Positions 1-8,111 of a stretch of DNA of 64,000 nucleotides are shown in pieces (position 1 is the stretch's first letter; every line of letters begins with the position of its first letter). The position numbers and the translations under genes are program-made. Under the pieces are notes generated by a model, which did no database searches, was not told where the DNA came from, and was given only the letters and a program-made list of their open reading frames with translations. This DNA comes from Thermoanaerobacter thermocopriae JCM 7501. GTDB lineage: Bacteria > Bacillota > Thermoanaerobacteria > Thermoanaerobacterales > Thermoanaerobacteraceae. The stretch covers positions 79,875 through 143,874 of the forward strand of contig NZ_BAZY01000003.1 in NCBI RefSeq assembly GCF_001310975.1, read 5' to 3'.

Positions 1-2
1 TG

Positions 3-488
3 AGGAAAATGTTTTACCTTAACCTAACAAGATTTATGCCCATGCTTCTTGATAGAATGGATAGAATGAGTATGGCAGTAGGTTTTGAAGCAAGAGTACC
101 TTATTTAGACTACAGGCTTGTAGAATATGTATGGAATATACCGTGGGAAATGAAAAATTTAAATAACAGAGAAAAGGGAATATTGCGATATGCTCTAAAA
201 GGTTACATCCCAAATGAAGTAATTGAAAGAAAAAAGAGTCCCTACCCTAAAACACACAATCCAGTATTTAAAAACATCGTTAAAAAATGGCTAAAACAAA
301 TAGTTGATGACAGTACATCGCCTTTATTACAACTTGTAGATAAAAAAGCGATAATAACACTTATAGAAACAGATGCAAAAGCCTATGACCCTGCTTGGTT
401 TTCTCAGCTTATGGGCTCCGCCCAACTCTTCGCTTACCTCGTACAAATAAATATGTGGCTAAAAGATTATAAAATTTCTATAGTGTAA
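3..488 (+). CDS. asnB: asparagine synthase (glutamine-hydrolysing), C-terminal part, cut by the window edge
   Basis: This is the C-terminal end of the ATP-dependent amidotransferase (synthetase) domain of an AsnB-type enzyme, which makes an acyl-AMP and transfers glutamine-derived ammonia to aspartate or, in glycan loci, to a sugar acid. The reading frame is open to the left edge, so the N-terminal glutaminase half lies outside. The segment SMAVGFEARVPYLDYRLVE is the family hallmark near the acceptor site, and a lysine-rich loop (ERKKSPYPKT) follows. The gene converges on the flagellin glycosyltransferases and ends in a strong terminator. Its neighbourhood makes a role in amidating a surface or flagellar sugar possible, but that is inference; ordinary asparagine synthesis is equally possible. 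Confidence 0.85.
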   Translation, partial: RKMFYLNLTRFMPMLLDRMDRMSMAVGFEARVPYLDYRLVEYVWNIPWEMKNLNNREKGILRYALKGYIPNEVIERKKSPYPKTHNPVFKNIVKKWLKQIVDDSTSPLLQLVDKKAIITLIETDAKAYDPAWFSQLMGSAQLFAYLVQINMWLKDYKISIV

Positions 489-509
489 TAAAATAAAAAT
501 ACGTTAAAT

Positions 510-533
510 GGCGGGAAATCCCCGCCGTTTTTA
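510..533 (+). terminator. intrinsic terminator after asnB
   Basis: A GGCGGG/CCCGCC stem (510-515 with 521-526) with a five-base loop is followed by a T run. It ends the plus-strand asnB transcript and abuts the stop codon of the convergent glycosyltransferase gene at 531. Confidence 0.85.
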
Positions 534-3500
534 AATAGTTATCCTCTTTTCAAGGTCTATTTCTGGATACATTTCTTTCACAATCACCTCAATCTCTTTA
601 GCCTCTTGATACTTCCCTTCACTTTTGTATATTTTATATGCCAGTACATAATTGTCCAGATCCATTCTACTTAAATTTAAAGCATTTGAAATCAAAGAGA
701 GAGCTTCTTCATACATCCCTTGCTCCAACGCCCTTTCTGCAAGATACCTGTATACTTCAGGATTTTGGCTGTTTAAATTAGCTGATCTTATATACGCTTC
801 AAGAGCTAAATCTTTTAATCCATATTTTATCATGAGTTGGCCGTATCTTTCATAGTCTTCTTTCCCAAAGCTGTTCACATACAATCTAAGTATCTCATTA
901 TATAAATCAAATTGTTGCAACTTAATCAGCACATCCAATAAGTTGAAAAAACTATCTTTTATTTCATCAAATTTTGCCTTCATTTCTCCTACTATAGTCA
1001 TATATAATTTTCTATCAGAAGTATTAGAAATTTCCCATAAGACTTCTTTAGCTTTGTCTATTTCATTTAATATTATATAGCACAAGGCTTTGTAATAATT
1101 TGCTTCTTCTTTTGCTTTTCCGTACTCCATATTTAGATGTTTTAGAGCTTTTTCCCAGTCTTTAAGCCCCATATATGCAATTCCTCTTAGAGTGTTTAAA
1201 CCTTCTAAATCTATGTTTATATTATCAAGATATTTCTTTGCAAATTCAAACTCTCCTCTATTCATATAAAGTCTTGCCAATATGGCATTATTTACAGGGG
1301 AGCTACTATCTGTATACTTGTCAAAAAAAGCATATACATCTTCTGGTTTTTCGTTTTTTATAAATAAATCAAAAAGTTTTATGAAAACCTCTTGAAAATT
1401 AGGATTTTCTTTCAAAATTTCTATATATTCTTTGACAGCATCATTTAGGCGATTTAATTTCTCATTGCAAAGAGCTATCATGTACCTTGCCCTATAGCTT
1501 CCCGTTCCTCCCATTGTAATAAACATTCCATCGTATTCTCCGATAGCAAGACATTCATTAAACACTTCTATAGCTCTTTCATATCTTTTTTGGTCTATAT
1601 ATAACATACCTTCTAAAAATGCAAAATCCGGAACATCAATATAATAATCTTTTGCATCTTTTATAATTTTTAACGCAGTATTGTAGTCCTTTAATGCTAT
1701 GTAACAACCAATAAGGTATCTTAACAATCTGGTAGCAGTAGGAACTCTGACATCCATCCCTTTTGTTGCGATAAGAAGATGTTTAAGTGCTTTATTATAA
1801 TCTCCTATGTTAAAATATTCTACTGCCAAATTGGCATGCTGAAACTTGTCATCAGGATGTTTTTCTAAATATTTCGAAATGAGTTTAATATATCTTTTGC
1901 TTTTATTTTTCTCTGCTCTTGTTTCCGATAAATATCCATAGTGCAATATAGTAACATCGGCTTTTTTCGCTACAGGAGGCCTGTTATTTTCTACATTTCT
2001 TAAATTTTCATGCACAGGATAAATGTATTTAAGTTTGCCATTGTTTTTAAACAACCTATAATTGTAGTTAATTTCTGTAAGACCACTATTCACACTGCTG
2101 CCGCTATAATTTACAAACCTAAATAAATAAGCTTCCACTGCATCGTCATTAAGTAAAGGCCTGATTTTATCTACATCATCTTTCTTAATCTCTTCATCAG
2201 CATCCAAAAACAATATCCAATCGCCAGTAGCATTTTCTATTGCTATATTTCTCGCCTTGCTAAAATCATCTTCCCACTTCGCGTGTATGACTTTTGCCCC
2301 AAAGCTTTTCGCAATCTCTACTGTCTTATCCTTTGAACCAGTATCAACAACAACTATTTCATCGACTATATCCTTAACACTTCCTATACAACGAGCTATG
2401 TTTTTCTCTTCGTCTCTAGTAATTAGACAAAGAGAAAGGGTCACTTTTTTCTTTTGAGACGCTACAATAACATACTGGTATGTATTACCTTCTATTTTAT
2501 AGTTATTTGAGTAACCTAATATTTTTGCAATATTATCTAAATAATTTAATAATGTTACTTCACGGGAAGATTCTATATTCCCCTCTAATCTCGTAACATC
2601 TATTATATCGAACCCAGCACTTTTAAATAGATTTTCTATTGTGCTATACGAAAAAAATCTAAGATGGGTTTTATCGAGTAAACCAGAATTTTCATATTCC
2701 CAATTACCAGCCAACAAACGTTTTAATATACTGATATGGTTTATGTTAGGAATAGAAGCAATTATTTGTCCATTTTTTTTCAATACTCTTTTAAGTTCAT
2801 TAATTACTTCCCATGGATTATATAAATGTTCTAAAACATCACCAAAAATTACCACGTCATAGTAATTTTCTGGTAATTCTGTAATCACATCTTCTACAGC
2901 ACCTGAATATACTTTATCCAATACCTTATCAGCAATTTTTGCTACATCTTTGTTGATTTCGATACCATGAACTTCTATATTATAGCGATTTTTTAATTCA
3001 AGTCCCAAAGCTCCCATAGCACATCCTACATCTAATACATGCTTAGCTGTGGTAGGAATTCTTAATAATATATGCGGGTTGTAATTTATATAGTAAAAAA
3101 CATCAAATCCCCATTTTTTAACAAAATAGTTCCTATTTTGTAACATAATTTTGCCATAATCAAAATTGCTGTTTTTAAATGTGACACTGCCAAAATGATA
3201 GATAAACGTAGACTCTAACATATAAAGGTTTTTACCATTTAAAATCGTTCGTAAACACAAATCATCATCTTCATAATTACCTATACCAAAATTCTCGTCA
3301 AACAATCCAATTTTTTCTATTAATTGCTTCCTCATAGCCATGCAAAATCCTACTAGCCTCAATACTTTCCTATATTTGGGGGTACTGGTATTATAACTAT
3401 TAGCAAATTTATGAATATCATCTATCGTCTTTAATTCTACATTAATTTTTTGATGTCCAGAGATATTATTAGTTACTGGACCAACTATGCCCGCATCTTC

Positions 3501-3824
3501 GTGTGAATTTAAAAAGTCAACCATATTTTTTAGCCAATTTTTTGTTACAATTGTATCATTATTCAGTAATACAATATATTCCCCTTTAGACGCCTTAATG
3601 CCTTGATTGCAGCCTGTTGCAAAACCCATATTTCTATCATTTTCTATTAGCAATATATCACGTTGCTTTTTCAACCATTCAACTGTTCCATCCGTAGATG
3701 CATTGTCAACAACAATAATCTCATGAGGTACATCCGTATATTGACGTATACTTTCTATGCAAAGTTTGGTATATGCTAATTGATTATGGGTTAAAATTAT
3801 TATACTACTTAAATTCTTAAGCAT
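531..3824 (-). CDS. four-module protein: GT2 glycosyltransferase, methyltransferase, second GT2, TPR repeats
   Basis: A 1,097-residue fusion that probably builds and methylates the flagellin glycan. Residues about 6-235 form a GT2 domain (EIIVVDNASTDGT, LLNNDT at about 86-91, and NYEDDDLCLRT). Residues about 262-415 form a class I SAM-dependent methyltransferase (VLDVGCAMGALGLEL; DVLEHLYNPWEV). Residues about 461-640 form a second GT2 domain of another subtype (EIVVVDTGSKDKTVE; FLDADEE at about 539-545). The remaining 450 residues are TPR-like helical repeats that probably bind the acceptor protein. The start follows AGGGAG. The gene lies 13 bases behind a CgeB-like glycosyltransferase, and both sit directly downstream of flagellin with their own sigma-28-like promoter. 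Domain calls are firm; flagellin as substrate is inferred from position and promoter. Confidence 0.85.
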   Translation of the reverse strand: MLKNLSSIIILTHNQLAYTKLCIESIRQYTDVPHEIIVVDNASTDGTVEWLKKQRDILLIENDRNMGFATGCNQGIKASKGEYIVLLNNDTIVTKNWLKNMVDFLNSHEDAGIVGPVTNNISGHQKINVELKTIDDIHKFANSYNTSTPKYRKVLRLVGFCMAMRKQLIEKIGLFDENFGIGNYEDDDLCLRTILNGKNLYMLESTFIYHFGSVTFKNSNFDYGKIMLQNRNYFVKKWGFDVFYYINYNPHILLRIPTTAKHVLDVGCAMGALGLELKNRYNIEVHGIEINKDVAKIADKVLDKVYSGAVEDVITELPENYYDVVIFGDVLEHLYNPWEVINELKRVLKKNGQIIASIPNINHISILKRLLAGNWEYENSGLLDKTHLRFFSYSTIENLFKSAGFDIIDVTRLEGNIESSREVTLLNYLDNIAKILGYSNNYKIEGNTYQYVIVASQKKKVTLSLCLITRDEEKNIARCIGSVKDIVDEIVVVDTGSKDKTVEIAKSFGAKVIHAKWEDDFSKARNIAIENATGDWILFLDADEEIKKDDVDKIRPLLNDDAVEAYLFRFVNYSGSSVNSGLTEINYNYRLFKNNGKLKYIYPVHENLRNVENNRPPVAKKADVTILHYGYLSETRAEKNKSKRYIKLISKYLEKHPDDKFQHANLAVEYFNIGDYNKALKHLLIATKGMDVRVPTATRLLRYLIGCYIALKDYNTALKIIKDAKDYYIDVPDFAFLEGMLYIDQKRYERAIEVFNECLAIGEYDGMFITMGGTGSYRARYMIALCNEKLNRLNDAVKEYIEILKENPNFQEVFIKLFDLFIKNEKPEDVYAFFDKYTDSSSPVNNAILARLYMNRGEFEFAKKYLDNINIDLEGLNTLRGIAYMGLKDWEKALKHLNMEYGKAKEEANYYKALCYIILNEIDKAKEVLWEISNTSDRKLYMTIVGEMKAKFDEIKDSFFNLLDVLIKLQQFDLYNEILRLYVNSFGKEDYERYGQLMIKYGLKDLALEAYIRSANLNSQNPEVYRYLAERALEQGMYEEALSLISNALNLSRMDLDNYVLAYKIYKSEGKYQEAKEIEVIVKEMYPEIDLEKRITI

Positions 3825-3837
3825 GCGCTATCTCCCT

Positions 3838-4812
3838 CTATTTGCTATTCTTAATTATATCTAAAACAAATGACAATCTATGTACAAAAAGATGCTCTTT
3901 TATTGTTCTCAAATAAGCTTTTTTTGCAATCTTACTTCTTATATTTTCATTGCCTAGATAATATTCTATCTTATCAATTAAATCTTTTTCGTCATTAAAA
4001 ACTACAATTTCTTTATCAATTTCATAAAATTTGTCTAAATCTTCTCGATAATCTACTATTTGGAATCCCCCCGCTAAAGAAATATCAAATATCCTATTAT
4101 TTGGTGACAAAGCTTTTATTTTATACTTATTTAGTTGTCTTAAAGTATCATCATCGTAAGCCCTATGAATATTTAAATTAATTTTTGCATTACTGTAAAA
4201 CTTTGCAGCATCTTCATCTGAAACAACTCCCAAAAAAACATTATTTTTTAAAATATTAAATGACCTAAGTCTATCCCATAATATTCCTATAATTTTGGTA
4301 TTATACTTTAACAACGTATGTGATATTTTATCAATTAGTTCTAGCCTGTTTTTATATCCAGTACCTATTATACAAATATCGCTCTCATATCTCTCATCTT
4401 TGCTTATCTTAAACGTGGCCTCATTAGAACCTAATGGCAAATAATAGGTATGATTAACCATTTTTTTATAAATGTCTATTACGTTTTTTTCAGTATTAAA
4501 AATATAATCATAATACGGCGCAACTTTCAGAGATTGGTCGATATCATAAGGGTCATCGACAATCCATATCCCTAGTTTGTATCCAAGATTTTTAATTTTT
4601 TTAACCGTTTCTATATTTAATCGTACGCCTAATAATGTAAACACAAAATCAGGATTAAACTCTTGTAATATATTATAAAAACCTGGTTCTTTCGTATTTG
4701 TGACATCTATTGCAATTACCTGACAATTCAGTTGTAAGAAACCATTGATAATTCCATAATCTAAATTATTGTGTGGCCACCAATGACCAGAATTAATATA
4801 TAAAATCTTCAT
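3838..4812 (-). CDS. CgeB-like glycosyltransferase
   Basis: This 324-residue protein resembles the CgeB / DUF3880-type GT-B glycosyltransferases: an N-terminal Rossmann start (MKILYINSGHWWPHNN), a middle GTGYKNRLELI segment, and a C-terminal part with FDISLAGGFQIVDYRED, where GT-B enzymes of this group contact the nucleotide sugar. CgeB relatives decorate spore coats and, in several Firmicutes, flagellin. The gene begins 123 bases after the flagellin stop, behind a terminator and a sigma-28-like promoter, and is followed by the large fusion glycosyltransferase. The ribosome site GGAGG is about 12 bases from the ATG, longer than usual. Acceptor and donor sugar are unknown. Confidence 0.78.
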   Translation of the reverse strand: MKILYINSGHWWPHNNLDYGIINGFLQLNCQVIAIDVTNTKEPGFYNILQEFNPDFVFTLLGVRLNIETVKKIKNLGYKLGIWIVDDPYDIDQSLKVAPYYDYIFNTEKNVIDIYKKMVNHTYYLPLGSNEATFKISKDERYESDICIIGTGYKNRLELIDKISHTLLKYNTKIIGILWDRLRSFNILKNNVFLGVVSDEDAAKFYSNAKINLNIHRAYDDDTLRQLNKYKIKALSPNNRIFDISLAGGFQIVDYREDLDKFYEIDKEIVVFNDEKDLIDKIEYYLGNENIRSKIAKKAYLRTIKEHLFVHRLSFVLDIIKNSK

Positions 4813-4854
4813 AAATTTTTTAATCCTCCATTTTTAAATTAGCACCCATTAAGT

Positions 4855-4881
4855 ATATCAGCATTATTTATGACAAACTTA
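4855..4881 (-). promoter_or_regulatory. sigma-28-like promoter of the glycosyltransferase pair
   Basis: On the minus strand TAAG (4881-4878), a 15-base spacer and GCTGATAT (4862-4855) match the sigma-D/FliA consensus TAAA-N15-GCCGATAT with two substitutions. It lies between the hag terminator and the CgeB-like gene, which would couple glycosyltransferase expression to flagellin expression. Confidence 0.65.
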
Positions 4882-4907
4882 AGTTAAATACCTTCTCAAT
4901 TAAACTT

Positions 4908-4933
4908 CAAGGGAGGCCTTGCCTCCCCTTTAA
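4908..4933 (-). terminator. terminator after flagellin
   Basis: A GGGAGGC/GCCTCCC stem with a three-base loop (4911-4927) lies just after the hag stop codon; the minus-strand side continues TTGAAGTTTAA. It would limit read-through into the glycosyltransferase genes. Confidence 0.75.
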
Positions 4934-4934
4934 A

Positions 4935-5765
4935 TTATCTTAGTAATTGCAATACTGTCTGTGGTTGTTGATTTGCCTGCGCTAGCATTGCTGTTGCTGC
5001 TTGCTGGAGTATGTTGTTCTTTGTAAATTCCATCATTTCTTTTGCCATGTCTACATCTCTAATACGTGATTCAGCTGCTGTCAAATTCTCTGCTGCAACA
5101 CCCAAATTGTTAATTGTGTGCTCTAAACGATTCTGAACAGCACCAAGGTCTGCTCTTTGTTGTGATACAGCATTTATCGCGCTATCAATTGTTGTTAACC
5201 ATGCAGCTATATCTGAAGAAGATAAACCAGACGTTGAGACATCAAGAGCATCAACACCTAAGGTAGTACTATCCATTTTTCCTATTGTCAAAGTTATATT
5301 TTGTGCAGCATTAGCTCCTATTTGGAATGTCACTCCGGTTGTAGATAAGCTACCATCTAAGAGCTTTCTAGTATTGAACTCGGTTGTTGAAGCTATTCTA
5401 TCAATTTCTTTCTTCAACTGATCTATTTCTTTCTGTATATTAGCTCTATCTACATCTGTATTTGTGTCATTTGCTGCCTGTACTACCAGTTCTCGCATTC
5501 TCTGGAGTATTGCGTGAGTTTCATTTAATGCACCTTCAGCTGTCTGAATAAGCGATATACCGTCTTGAGCATTTCTTTGAGCTTGATTTAAACCAGCTAT
5601 TTGCCCTCTCATTTTTTCTGAAATTGCAAGACCTGCTGCGTCGTCACCTGCTCTATTGATTCTGTAACCTGATGAAAGTTTTTCCAATGCTTTTTGGGTA
5701 TTAATATTGTTAATTGAAAGTGCTCTCCATGCGTTTAACGCACTTAAGTTGTGGTTGATAATCAT
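4935..5765 (-). CDS. hag: flagellin
   Basis: The filament subunit, 276 residues, is at the short end for flagellins and consists of little more than the D0/D1 core. The N-terminal domain (MIINHNLSALNAWRAL; LSSGYRINRAGDDAAGLAIS; ERMRG-type region) and the C-terminal domain (ESRIRDVDMAKEMMEFTKNNIL to QPQTVLQLLR) are both intact; only about 60 residues separate them. The Ser/Thr-rich middle is where O-glycans usually attach. GGAGGAAGG precedes the ATG. It is transcribed from a sigma-28 promoter at 5871-5897 and carries a candidate CsrA-binding hairpin in its leader. FliW and CsrA are encoded immediately upstream. Confidence 0.97.
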   Translation of the reverse strand: MIINHNLSALNAWRALSINNINTQKALEKLSSGYRINRAGDDAAGLAISEKMRGQIAGLNQAQRNAQDGISLIQTAEGALNETHAILQRMRELVVQAANDTNTDVDRANIQKEIDQLKKEIDRIASTTEFNTRKLLDGSLSTTGVTFQIGANAAQNITLTIGKMDSTTLGVDALDVSTSGLSSSDIAAWLTTIDSAINAVSQQRADLGAVQNRLEHTINNLGVAAENLTAAESRIRDVDMAKEMMEFTKNNILQQAATAMLAQANQQPQTVLQLLR

Positions 5766-5793
5766 TTTACCTTCCTCCTTGAACTTTTTTATT

Positions 5794-5807
5794 TGGCATC
5801 CCTGCCA
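5794..5807 (-). promoter_or_regulatory. candidate CsrA-binding hairpin in the hag leader
   Basis: The minus-strand leader contains TGGC-AGGGAT-GCCA, a short stem presenting the CsrA core AGGGA in its loop, about 30 bases before the hag ATG. The hag Shine-Dalgarno (AAGGAGGAAGG) supplies a second GGA site. In B. subtilis a loop GGA plus the SD form the two CsrA sites of hag; the same arrangement is inferred here. Confidence 0.6.
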
Positions 5808-5831
5808 TGGTTTTAAAAGATTTCAAGACTC

Positions 5832-5847
5832 ACAGTTGGCCAACTGT
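5832..5847. repeat. 16-base perfect palindrome in the hag leader
   Basis: ACAGTTGGCCAACTGT is a perfect inverted repeat about 25 bases downstream of the sigma-28 promoter. In RNA it would form a hairpin near the 5' end, possibly protecting the flagellin mRNA from decay. A protein-binding role cannot be excluded. Confidence 0.6.
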
Positions 5848-5870
5848 TTTATCTTTTGTTTTCACTATAT

Positions 5871-5897
5871 ATATCGATATAATTTTCATTTACTTTA
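5871..5897 (-). promoter_or_regulatory. sigma-28 promoter of hag
   Basis: TAAA (5897-5894), a 15-base spacer and ATCGATAT (5878-5871) match the sigma-D consensus TAAA-N15-GCCGATAT. The -35 element overlaps the end of csrA. Confidence 0.8.
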
Positions 5898-6122
5898 GTG
5901 TTTTTTAATAAAATTTTCTAATTGGCTCAAAGCCTCTTTGTCTACAGTTGCTGCTTTTAAATTCTCGTCTTTGATTTCTACAAGCTCTTTTCTTAAAACA
6001 GATATGTTTTTTGGCGCAGTAATCCCCAGTTTTATTTGGCCATCCTCAATCTCTAATATTTTGATTTCTATATCTTCCCCTATAATTATGGCTTGACCTA
6101 CTTTACGCGTTAGAATAAGCAT
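5895..6122 (-). CDS. csrA: translational regulator CsrA
   Basis: A 75-residue RNA-binding dimer that represses hag translation. The N-terminal [15 protein letters not shown] and [17 protein letters not shown] segments are typical of the family. The last about 20 residues form the alpha-helical tail of the FliW-binding CsrA type. Its start codon lies inside fliW (20-base overlap), so the two are translationally coupled, and the hag promoter overlaps its end. FliW binding to either flagellin or CsrA would set hag translation by how much unassembled flagellin is present. Confidence 0.96.
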   Translation of the reverse strand: MLILTRKVGQAIIIGEDIEIKILEIEDGQIKLGITAPKNISVLRKELVEIKDENLKAATVDKEALSQLENFIKKH

Positions 6123-6555
6123 TTTTGAGTTCCTCCAATATTGGATGCTTTATTAAGTATTCATCGTTGTCAAGAATAACTTGTTTGCCTTTGTTACTTT
6201 TAGCATTTATAATTATAGGAGCTTTTAGGTTTGCTGTCATTTTTTCTATTTCATCGGGGATTACTACGATTACATATATAAGAAGGTGGTTTTCATCCTC
6301 TATTTGAAGAGCTTGTATTAATTCTTCATCAATTTCAAAGGCATAATTAGGCTTAAATACTCTCGGGTCAATAATTACAAAAGCTATGTCTGTGTTATCA
6401 ATAGATTGAAGCCACTTAAAAGGCATATTTTCATTGTTGTCAGTAATTATTAAAAAATTGTGTAAGTCTTCAAAACCTGGTATTCCTTCTTCAAAGTAAA
6501 TTACGTCTTCAGGATTGTATTCTATGACGCCAAAGTTTTTTGTATTTATCTGCAT
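6103..6555 (-). CDS. fliW: flagellar assembly factor FliW
   Basis: A 150-residue beta-barrel protein that binds CsrA and flagellin in turn. The segment [20 protein letters not shown] near residue 20-40 and [17 protein letters not shown] are characteristic. It overlaps csrA by 20 bases and follows the yviE-like gene by about 90 bases. The ATG is preceded by GAGGAACC. Length and order match the B. subtilis locus. Confidence 0.96.
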   Translation of the reverse strand: MQINTKNFGVIEYNPEDVIYFEEGIPGFEDLHNFLIITDNNENMPFKWLQSIDNTDIAFVIIDPRVFKPNYAFEIDEELIQALQIEDENHLLIYVIVVIPDEIEKMTANLKAPIIINAKSNKGKQVILDNDEYLIKHPILEELKNAYSNA

Positions 6556-6644
6556 ATTGGTTCCTCGCTTTCATATTGGAGTCTTTATAGAGTCTTTCTT
6601 TAGGGTATAGTATCCTCCGGCTTAGGATGACGTATGATATAAGA

Positions 6645-7202
6645 TCATATCCTTCTATCAAGATTATTTCCTACATATTGTATCTTTATTGATGGATATT
6701 GCCTCATATATATATTTACATGTGCCGGTATCACAGATATTTGAGGCTTATGAGGTATTGCTTTGATTTTTACACCGCCTAACTCCCAATTTATTTTTAA
6801 ATATCCTTCAAACCATATTTTGGGTCGTGATTTGGGAATGAGGTCAACATTGAAGTCTATATCCTGAATCAGGGCTTCTTCGCTTAACTTTACAATTGCA
6901 TCTTGATGGTTTTCTATTGATGCAAGTATGTCTCCATCTTCAGCAATTTTGCCTATTGCCTCAAGAGCTATTTGTTTACTCCTCTGGGCTTCATCATATA
7001 CAAGGTCAAAAATACTTTTAAGCCCTGCTTCATAAAAACACTGATATTGGTCTATATGTACTTGCGGAAGTTTTCTGTCTATTTCCATTTTTGCAGGTAT
7101 TTGTTTTATTTCAAGGTCTGCTTTTGGGCTTTGTATAGAAATTTGGGCAGGAGTAGTGTCTATACCTATCCTGCCAAAAGTTTGATTTATCACTATATTC
7201 AT
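6645..7202 (-). CDS. yviE: DUF6470 / YviE-like protein
   Basis: A 185-residue protein of unknown biochemical function found between flgL and fliW in Bacillus-type flagellar operons. The repeated, beta-rich, proline-spaced segments (DTTPAQISIQSPKADLEIKQ, RKLPQVHIDQYQCF) match the YviE family. It has no signal peptide or membrane segment. It begins 5 bases after flgL ends, so it is co-transcribed. The symbol is by synteny and resemblance only. Confidence 0.8.
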   Translation of the reverse strand: MNIVINQTFGRIGIDTTPAQISIQSPKADLEIKQIPAKMEIDRKLPQVHIDQYQCFYEAGLKSIFDLVYDEAQRSKQIALEAIGKIAEDGDILASIENHQDAIVKLSEEALIQDIDFNVDLIPKSRPKIWFEGYLKINWELGGVKIKAIPHKPQISVIPAHVNIYMRQYPSIKIQYVGNNLDRRI

Positions 7203-7206
7203 ATTA

Positions 7207-8095
7207 TCACCTTAAAAAGTCTATAAGACTAGGTTGCATAATACGAGCTCCCGCAGCTAGTGATGCTCTATATACATTTTCATCCATTTTGAGATTTGTA
7301 ATAACTTGTGCCAAATCTGCATCTTCATTTTTCGAAAGAAGAACTGTAAAATTGTAGTTATCATCTTGGAGCCTGTTTTTTATAAGGTCAACCCTGTTTG
7401 ATTTTGCACCAACTTCTGCTCTTACTGCCAGTACATTTTCTAGTTGTCTATCCACATCAGCTATTAAATTGCTTACAGCCTGATGATCTCCATTTTCTAA
7501 AGCAGATTTTAAATCGTCCATCATTTGAAGAAGCCTAGATGCCCCTCCTACTACATCAAAAAGCCTACTGCCTGGCACGTTTACAGCTATTTTATTACCA
7601 CCGGGCCCTATCTCAAACTCTATAAAATTGTCATCACCGCTGTAGCCATTGGCAGTCTCACTAAAAGGAGCTTTATCGGTTCTAAAGCCTGCAAATATAT
7701 ACCTTCCATTGTATTGTGTATTCCCTACCTGTATCATTTGGGCTTTTAACTGCTTTATCTCTTCAGCTATTTTTTGCATATCTGCCTGTGTTAAAGTACC
7801 ATTGGCACCCTCAACTGCTAATTCTCTCGTACGCTGTAATAAGTCTCCTAACTGGCCTAAAGCAGTATCAGTTATGTTCAACCAAGACTGGACTTCATCA
7901 GCATTTTTAGTATAAGCATCATTTCTTGCCATATCTGTTCGAATGCGCAGGCTTGTAGCTACTGCTACAGGGTCATCAGAAGGCCTTGATATTTTCTTGC
8001 CTGTAGATAACATATTTTGATTTTTTTGTAACTTTTCAAGCTATTGTGATAATTGTTCAAAAATTTGTTATAAGCATACCATCAGTAACTCTCAC
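7207..8095 (-). CDS. flgL: hook-filament junction protein FlgL (two apparent frame breaks)
   Basis: The second hook-associated junction protein (HAP3), which joins the hook and FlgK to the flagellin filament. The clean frame covers about 268 residues from LSTGKKISRPSDDPVAVAT to NVYRASLAAGARIMQPSLIDFLR. The missing N terminus is encoded just upstream from GTG at 8095 (MRVTDGMLITNF, then LNNYHNSLKSYKK, then NQNMLSTG). Reading it needs one extra base in the A5 run at 8059-8063 and one in the T7 run at 8021-8027. Repaired length is about 296 residues, normal for FlgL. It lies between flgK and yviE. Both breaks are at homopolymers and are probably sequence errors. Confidence 0.9.
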
Positions 8096-8111
8096 TTTTT
8101 ACACCCGCCTT

